Position numbers and translations under genes: made by a program. From Thermoanaerobaculia bacterium (GTDB lineage: Bacteria; Acidobacteriota; Thermoanaerobaculia; Multivoradales; UBA5704), in contig JASLEW010000775.1 of NCBI GenBank assembly GCA_030150965.1, forward strand, positions 1-9,844: 9,844 nucleotides of DNA, in the 5' to 3' direction. Under the pieces are notes generated by a model. That model saw only the letters and a program-made list of their open reading frames with translations, was not told the origin of the DNA and searched no databases. This document shows, in pieces, positions 5,674-9,844 of the stretch (position 1 is its first letter; each line of letters starts with the position of its first letter).

Positions 5674-7448
5674 GCCGCATCCTCGGCCTCTCCGCCTATC
5701 ACGCCGACGCCTCGGCCGCCGCCCTCGCGGACGGCGCCATGGTCGCCGCCGTCGAGGAGGAGCGCTTCCGCCGCGTCAAGCACTGGGCGGGCTTCCCGCG
5801 CCAGGCGCTGGGCTTCTGCCTGGACGCCCTGGGGGGCGACCTCGGCGCCGTCACCGCCGTCGCGGTGGCGCGGCAGCCGCGTGCCTACCTGCTGCGCAAG
5901 GCGGCGCTCGCCCTCACCCATCCGCGCAGCCTGCGCCGCGCCGCCTCGCGCGCCCGCAACCTGGCCCAGGTGGGCGCGCTCGGCGCGCGCATCGGCGAGG
6001 CGCTCGGCAACGGCAGCGTCCAGCCGCCGCCGCTGCACGCGGTCGAGCACCACCTGGCGCACATCGCCTCGGCCTTCTTCTGCTCGCCGTTCGAGGAGGC
6101 GGCCTGCCTGTCGGTGGACGGCTTCGGCGACTTCGTCTCGACCATGCTGGCCCTGGGGCGCGGCAGCACCGTCGAGGTGCTGCAGCGGGTGCACTTCCCG
6201 CATTCGCTGGGCCAGCTCTACACCGCGGTCACCCAGTTCCTCGGCTTTCCGGGCTTCGGCGACGAGTACAAGGTGATGGGCCTCGCCGCCTACGGCGAGC
6301 CCGTCCATGCCGCGGCGCTCGGCCGCGTGGCGCCGGCGCTCCCCGACGGCACCTTCCGCCTCGACCTGCGCTACTTCCGCCACCTCGCCGAGGGGGTGGA
6401 CATGACCTGGGACGACGGCGCGCCGGTCCTCGCGCCGCTCTACACCCCGGCGCTCGCGGAGCTGCTCGGCCCCGCGCGCCGCCCGGGCGAGGAGCTGACC
6501 CAGCGCCACCGGGACCTCGCCGCCTCGCTGCAGCAGGTCTACGAGGAGCGCTTCTTCGCCCTGGTGCGGGCTCTCCTCCGGCGCACCGGCCAGCGGCGGT
6601 TGGCCCTGGCCGGCGGCTGCGCCATGAACTCGCTCGCCAACGGCAGGCTCTTCGACCGCACCGGCGTCGAGGAGGTCTACATCCAGGCGGCGGCCGGCGA
6701 CGCCGGCACCGCGCTCGGCGCCGCGCTGTGGGTGCAGCACGCGGTGGAGCGCGCGCCGCGCGGCTTCGTCATGGAGCACGCCTACTGGGGGCCGGCCCAC
6801 GGCGGGGCCGCGGTCCGCCAGGCCATCGCCGCGGCGCTCCCCGGCTCCGGCGGCGCCGACGGCCGTTGGGGGACGGTGCGGGTGGCCACCGTCTCCGGCG
6901 AGGAGGAGCTGGCGTCCGGCACCGCCGCGGCCATCGCGCGCGGCGAGGTGGTCGGGTGGTTCCAGGGGCGGTCGGAGTGGGGGCCGCGCGCCCTCGGCAA
7001 CCGCTCGATCGTCGCCGATCCGCGGCGCGCCGACATGAAGGAGCTGCTCAACGCCAAGATCAAGCGCCGCGAGTCGTTCCGCCCCTTCGCCCCGTCGGTG
7101 CTGGCGGAGCGCACCGGCGACTGGTTCACCATCGCCCACCCCGACCCGTTCATGATCAAGGTCTATCCCATCCGGCCGGAGAAGCGGGCGCTCATCCCGG
7201 CGGTCACCCACGTCGACGGGACCGGGCGCCTGCAGACCGTCGAGCGGCGGACCAACCCCCGCTACTGGCAGCTGATCCGCGCCTTCGAGGAGCGGACCGG
7301 CGTGCCCATGGTGCTCAACACCTCGTTCAACGAGAACGAGCCGATCGTCAACACCCCGGCCGAGGCGCTCGACTGCTTCCTGCGCACGCGCATGGACCGC
7401 CTGGTGCTGGGCGACGTGGTGCTGACGCGCGCCGAGGGGACGGAGTGA
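5670..7448 (+). CDS. NodU/CmcH/TobZ-family O-carbamoyltransferase
   Basis: 592 aa, within the family's usual length, and complete. In this family carbamoyl phosphate and ATP give carbamoyl-adenylate at the YrdC-like C-terminal domain, and the Kae1-like N-terminal domain transfers the carbamoyl group to a hydroxyl (NodU on Nod factor, TobZ on an aminoglycoside). Visible signatures: the GLSAYHADASAAAL start with VEEERF; HHLAH at residues 127-131 for metal binding; SVDGFGDF with D150 and D154; LAGGCAMN at 313-320; AAAGDAGTALGAAL; GWFQGRSEWGPRALGNRSI at 429-447; KRRESFRPFAPSVL; VLNTSFN at 548-554. All expected motifs are intact. Beside glycosyltransferases it most likely carbamoylates a sugar hydroxyl of the glycan (inference). 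It lacks the long inserts of its neighbours. GGAG lies only 2 nt before ATG 5670, so coupling to the upstream stop (ATGA) probably drives initiation. Confidence 0.96.
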   Translation: MSRILGLSAYHADASAAALADGAMVAAVEEERFRRVKHWAGFPRQALGFCLDALGGDLGAVTAVAVARQPRAYLLRKAALALTHPRSLRRAASRARNLAQVGALGARIGEALGNGSVQPPPLHAVEHHLAHIASAFFCSPFEEAACLSVDGFGDFVSTMLALGRGSTVEVLQRVHFPHSLGQLYTAVTQFLGFPGFGDEYKVMGLAAYGEPVHAAALGRVAPALPDGTFRLDLRYFRHLAEGVDMTWDDGAPVLAPLYTPALAELLGPARRPGEELTQRHRDLAASLQQVYEERFFALVRALLRRTGQRRLALAGGCAMNSLANGRLFDRTGVEEVYIQAAAGDAGTALGAALWVQHAVERAPRGFVMEHAYWGPAHGGAAVRQAIAAALPGSGGADGRWGTVRVATVSGEEELASGTAAAIARGEVVGWFQGRSEWGPRALGNRSIVADPRRADMKELLNAKIKRRESFRPFAPSVLAERTGDWFTIAHPDPFMIKVYPIRPEKRALIPAVTHVDGTGRLQTVERRTNPRYWQLIRAFEERTGVPMVLNTSFNENEPIVNTPAEALDCFLRTRMDRLVLGDVVLTRAEGTE

Positions 7449-7612
7449 GCCGCCGCCTGCGGCGGGACGCGGGCTGCCGGCGGCCAGAGCGGAGCCGCCG
7501 CCGGCCGGGCCCCGGCTGCCGCCGGGCCCCGAGTGCGATCACGAGGCGGGTGGCAGGAGCCGCGGCGCCGGTGGCAGGAGCCGCGAGGCCGGCGGCAGGA
7601 GCCGCGGCATGA
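7445..7612 (+). CDS. Candidate 55-aa Arg/Ala-rich small protein, coupled at both ends
   Basis: GTG 7445 overlaps the carbamoyltransferase stop (GTGA) and has GAGG at 7434-7437, 7 nt upstream. The TGA at 7610-7612 overlaps the ATG of the methyltransferase gene (ATGA). The 55-residue product has a very basic N-terminal half (VSRRLRRDAGCRRPERSRR, where GTG would be read as Met) and an Ala-rich C-terminal half made of a heptapeptide repeat encoded by 21-bp units. No known domain. The arrangement mirrors the candidate 60-aa ORF at 1270-1452: same size class, basic start, Ala-rich end and double overlap. The alternative is an untranslated spacer or a mere coupling frame. Confidence is limited because open frames are frequent at this GC content. 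Confidence 0.4.
   Translation: MSRRLRRDAGCRRPERSRRRPGPGCRRAPSAITRRVAGAAAPVAGAARPAAGAAA
7476..7505 (+). other. Inverted repeat downstream of carbamoyltransferase
   Basis: GCCGGCGGC at 7476-7484 and GCCGCCGGC at 7497-7505 form a perfect 9-bp stem with a 12-nt loop. A smaller 6-bp stem (7450-7455 with 7460-7465, loop CCTG) lies just before. No T-tract follows, so neither is a classical intrinsic terminator. They could slow transcription or stabilise mRNA, or be chance in such GC-rich DNA. Confidence 0.3.
7547..7609 (+). repeat. 21-bp tandem repeat, three units, each carrying AGGAG
   Basis: Units 7547-7567, 7568-7588 and 7589-7609 share the core GGCAGGAGCCGCG and differ at a few bases. In the frame of the candidate 55-aa ORF they encode heptapeptides RVAGAAA, PVAGAAR and PAAGAAA. 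Each contains AGGAG (7555, 7576, 7597), but only the last is correctly spaced for the methyltransferase ATG. Confidence 0.9.
7597..7601 (+). promoter_or_regulatory. Shine-Dalgarno of the FkbM methyltransferase gene
   Basis: AGGAG at 7597-7601 stands 7 nt before ATG 7609-7611 and belongs to the third unit of the 21-bp repeat. This is one of the best ribosome-binding sites in the window. Confidence 0.75.
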
Positions 7613-8403
7613 GAGCGCTCCGCGCGGCGCTCGAACGGCTGAGCCGCAACCGCGTGGTGCGGCGCCGTCTGCCGGCCGACCTCGGCGGCGGCACGCTCCT
7701 GGTCTCTCCCGACGCCTCGATGCGCCTGTGGCGGCGGAGCCTGGAGCGCACCGACCCGCTGCTGTTTCGGCTGGCGCGCGAGCTGGTGCGGCCGGGAGCG
7801 GTGGTGTGGGACATCGGCGCCAACGTCGGGCTCTTCGCCGCCGCCGCCTCGTTCCTCGCCGGGCCGGAGGGCGCGGTGCTGGCGGTCGAGGCCGACGGCT
7901 GGCTCGCCAACCTGCTGCGCGAGTCGTTCCGCGGCCTGCCGGGCGGGCGGGCGCCGGTCGCGGTGCTGGGCGCCGCGGCGGCCGGCGCCAACGGCGTCGC
8001 CGACCTCCACGTGGCGCAACGCGGGCGGGCCGCCAATCACCTGGCGGGGGTCGCCGGCTCCACCCAGGCCGGCGGCGTGCGCGCGGTGGAGAAGGTGCTG
8101 ACGGTGACGCTCGACCGGCTGCTCGACCTCTTCCCCGCGCCGCGCCTGGTGAAGATCGACGTCGAGGGGAGCGAGCTCGACTGCCTGCGCGGCGCCGCGC
8201 GGCTGCTGCGGGAGGTGCGCCCGGTCGTGGTCTGCGAGGTGACCGGCGAGAACGCCGCGGCGGTGGGGCGGCTGCTGCTCGACGCCGGCTACCGGCTCCA
8301 CGACGCGGCGGCTGCGCCCGGCGCGCGGCAGCCGCTGGCCGCGCCGGCATGGAACACCCTGGCGCTGCCCGGGCCGCCGGCCGCGCCCGGGCCGCGGCGA
8401 TGA
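7609..8403 (+). CDS. FkbM-family SAM-dependent methyltransferase
   Basis: 264 aa, a normal length for the family. The SAM-binding motif I is VWDIGANVGLF (residues 66-76, D68 to G74), followed by VLAVEADGW with the acidic residue expected to hold the SAM ribose. The FkbM hallmark LVKIDVEGSELDCLRGA spans residues 180-196, then REVRPVVVCEV. The TLDRLLD block before it is also typical. FkbM-type enzymes O-methylate hydroxyls of sugars, polyketides or other small molecules; among glycosyltransferases the target is most likely a sugar hydroxyl (inference). A clear Shine-Dalgarno fixes the ATG. Its stop overlaps the next ATG by 4 bp. No large insert is present, only a short Pro/Ala-rich end. Confidence 0.94.
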   Translation: MRALRAALERLSRNRVVRRRLPADLGGGTLLVSPDASMRLWRRSLERTDPLLFRLARELVRPGAVVWDIGANVGLFAAAASFLAGPEGAVLAVEADGWLANLLRESFRGLPGGRAPVAVLGAAAAGANGVADLHVAQRGRAANHLAGVAGSTQAGGVRAVEKVLTVTLDRLLDLFPAPRLVKIDVEGSELDCLRGAARLLREVRPVVVCEVTGENAAAVGRLLLDAGYRLHDAAAAPGARQPLAAPAWNTLALPGPPAAPGPRR

Positions 8404-9725
8404 GGATCCTCCTGGTCAGCCATCCGGCGCTCACCGCCGAGATGGGCGCGTCGCAGGTCGCGCTCAACCTGGCGGCCGCCCTGCGCGCGCGCGGCCACGA
8501 CGCCGTCGCCTGGTCGCCCGAGCCGCTGCCCGCCGACACGCGCTGGTGGAACCTCTGGCTGCGCCAGCGGCGAGCCGCCGAGCGCTTCGCCCGCGAAACC
8601 GGGCCGTTCGACCTCATCGACACCCCGGCCATCGCCGCCAGCCGTGCCCTGGCGGCCTGCGGCGCGCTGGTGGCGCGCAGCAACCAACCCGAGCTGCGCT
8701 ACCTGTGGCACGACGTGAGCGCCGACCTGCGGCGGCATCCCTCGCCGCGCGCCGCCGTGCACGCCGCCCTGGCCCTGCCGCGCGCCCGCGCCATCCTCGG
8801 CGGCTGGCGGCGGGCGCGCCTCATCCTCTGCCTGGGCAGCCACGAGCGGGAGTGGATGCGGCGGCGCTTCCCGCGCTGGGCGGCCAAGACCGGGATGTAC
8901 CTCGGCGCCCTGGGGGCCGAGGAGCAGGCCGCGCTGGCCGCGCTGCGCCGCTCCCGCCGAGGGGGCGGGATGGAGGCGGCTGGCGCCGCCGCCGCACGCA
9001 ACAGCCTGCCGGACGCGGCCGGCCTTACGGGTCAGGAGCCGGCGCCGGACGCGGCCGGCGGCGCACCGGGGCACCGCTACCTCTGGATCGGCCGCTGGGC
9101 GGCGCACAAGGGGACGGCGCGGCTGGTGAGCTTCCTCGGCGAGCGCCTGGCGGCGGTGCCGGGCGAGAGCTTCACCCTCGCCGGCTGCGGCGCGGCGGCG
9201 CGGCGCGACCTGCCCGCCGCGTGGCTGGAGTCGGGGCGGGTGCGCGTGGTGCCGGCCTTCGCCCGCGCCGAGCTGCCGGCGCTCCTGGCCGGCCACGACG
9301 CCGGCCTCTTCACCAGCCCGCTCGAAGGGTGGGGGCTCAGCCTCAACGAGATGCTCGAAGCCGGGCTCACCGTCTTCGCCACCCCGGCCGGCGGCGTCGC
9401 CGACCTGCGCCCCTTCTTCCCGGCGTCGCTGCGGCCGTTCCCGCCGCCCGCGGGCTGGAGCGCAGCCCCCCTGGAGGACCTCGACGCCAACGGCTACCGG
9501 CGCCGCTTCTCCTGGCCCGAGGTCGCCCGCTCCTATGAGGAGCAGGCGCTCGCCGCCGGCCACCTGGGCGCCGCCACCGGCCGCCCGAGCGCTGCCGCCG
9601 GCCGGCCGGAGATCGGTGCAACCAGCGCCGGCGCCCTCGCGGGCCATCCGGGCATCGCCGCGGACGCCGCGGACGTCACCACCGATCGCGTGAGCGCCGC
9701 CAAGGGCGGGCCGGCCGCTTCATGA
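8400..9725 (+). CDS. GT-B fold glycosyltransferase (GT4-like) with hinge insert and tail
   Basis: 441 aa. It begins MRILLVSHPALTAEMGASQVALNLAAALRARGH in two blocks typical of GT4 N-termini (glycine-containing loop after the first strand). FDLIDTPAIAASRALA and ARLILCLGSHEREWM belong to the N-terminal domain. The donor domain begins YLWIGRWAAHKGTARLV, with FTLAGCG, VVPAFARAELPALLAGHDAG and the E-x7-E motif EGWGLSLNE at residues 309-317. A low-complexity hinge insert occupies 8952-9071, and after FSWPEVARSYEEQALAAG the last 55 or so residues are a low-complexity Ala/Gly tail. It is weaker in overall family resemblance than the other GT4 enzymes here, so only a generic glycosyltransferase role is stated. 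No good Shine-Dalgarno precedes it; coupling through ATGA at 8400 is likely. Its stop overlaps the next ATG. Confidence 0.88.
   Translation: MRILLVSHPALTAEMGASQVALNLAAALRARGHDAVAWSPEPLPADTRWWNLWLRQRRAAERFARETGPFDLIDTPAIAASRALAACGALVARSNQPELRYLWHDVSADLRRHPSPRAAVHAALALPRARAILGGWRRARLILCLGSHEREWMRRRFPRWAAKTGMYLGALGAEEQAALAALRRSRRGGGMEAAGAAAARNSLPDAAGLTGQEPAPDAAGGAPGHRYLWIGRWAAHKGTARLVSFLGERLAAVPGESFTLAGCGAAARRDLPAAWLESGRVRVVPAFARAELPALLAGHDAGLFTSPLEGWGLSLNEMLEAGLTVFATPAGGVADLRPFFPASLRPFPPPAGWSAAPLEDLDANGYRRRFSWPEVARSYEEQALAAGHLGAATGRPSAAAGRPEIGATSAGALAGHPGIAADAADVTTDRVSAAKGGPAAS
8952..9071 (+). other. Low-complexity hinge insert in last glycosyltransferase
   Basis: Some 40 codons rich in Gly, Ala and Arg, with PDAAG occurring twice, separate the end of the N-terminal domain (ALAALRR) from the first donor-domain strand (HRYLWIGRW). 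This is the same structural position as the inserts at 548-712 and 2103-2327 in two other GT-B genes. CTT and CGA codons and an AT-richer stretch near 9020-9040 set it apart from the core. Confidence 0.7.
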
Positions 9726-9844
9726 CCGGCCCCACCGGCGAGCCGTCAGCTCGTGCGCCTCGGCCCATCGAGCACCCGCGGCCGCTCGGCGCGCGGCGCC
9801 TCCTGCGCCCGCTGCGGACCGCGGCGCGCGCCCTGGCGCAGGGC
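9722..9844 (+). CDS. Start of an unrecognised gene, 3'-truncated
   Basis: ATG 9722 overlaps the stop of the preceding glycosyltransferase (ATGA) and the frame stays open to the window edge (41 codons). The visible part starts MTGPTGEPSARAPRPIEHP and continues into an Arg/Leu/Ala-rich stretch (LRPLRTAARALAQG) that could begin an amphipathic helix. No family can be recognised from this fragment. The call rests on the overlap pattern that runs through the operon and on the absence of stops. Confidence 0.55.
   Translation, partial: MTGPTGEPSARAPRPIEHPRPLGARRLLRPLRTAARALAQG

Noticed and set aside
5508..7211. Long open frame on the - strand antisense to the carbamoyltransferase (567 codons)
   Set aside because: It lies over a gene with every catalytic motif intact and is rich in His, Arg, Gly and Ala with no family-like motif. 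Long antisense frames are expected where third positions are nearly all G or C.
7450..7505. Intrinsic terminator after the carbamoyltransferase
   Set aside because: Stable GC stems are present but no T-run follows, and downstream genes appear to belong to the same coupled operon.

Overview
The window is a very GC-rich stretch, visibly well above 70 % G+C, with almost exclusive G/C in third codon positions. It reads entirely on the + strand as one dense operon for glycan assembly and decoration. The codon bias, ATG/GTG starts and Ala/Arg/Gly-rich low-complexity protein segments suit a high-GC bacterium, for example Acidobacteriota, Gemmatimonadota, Myxococcota or similar. The sequence alone does not fix the phylum. 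No tRNA, rRNA, CRISPR array, transposase, clear promoter or Rho-independent terminator is seen, so both operon ends probably lie outside the window.

Layout: (1) GT-B glycosyltransferase, 5'-truncated, 2-1273; (2) candidate 60-aa ORF, 1270-1452; (3) GT4-type glycosyltransferase, 1449-3116; (4) GT4-type glycosyltransferase, 3113-4639 (GTG start); (5) GT2-family glycosyltransferase, 4636-5673 (GTG start); (6) NodU/CmcH-type O-carbamoyltransferase, 5670-7448; (7) candidate 55-aa ORF, 7445-7612; (8) FkbM-family methyltransferase, 7609-8403; (9) GT-B glycosyltransferase, 8400-9725; (10) start of an unrecognised gene, 9722 to the edge. If both small ORFs are real, every junction is a 4-bp ATGA or GTGA stop/start overlap and no base is intergenic.

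Function (inference): five glycosyltransferases, one carbamoyltransferase and one methyltransferase are what is expected for building an oligo- or polysaccharide (exopolysaccharide, capsule, O-antigen or a similar surface glycan) carrying carbamoyl and O-methyl groups. No polymerase, flippase, initiating transferase or export gene is visible, so the glycan class is open.

The most unusual aspect is the set of low-complexity insertions and in-frame tandem repeats inside the glycosyltransferases. Three of the four GT-B enzymes carry 40-75 extra residues at the hinge between their two Rossmann domains. Others carry inserts in surface loops or long tails. Unit lengths of the tandem repeats are 9, 18, 21 and 27 bp, all multiples of three. 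The two best-defined arrays use A/T-ending codons far more often than the flanking catalytic core. The carbamoyltransferase and the methyltransferase lack such inserts. Two candidate small basic ORFs exactly fill the two longer gaps between the recognisable genes.
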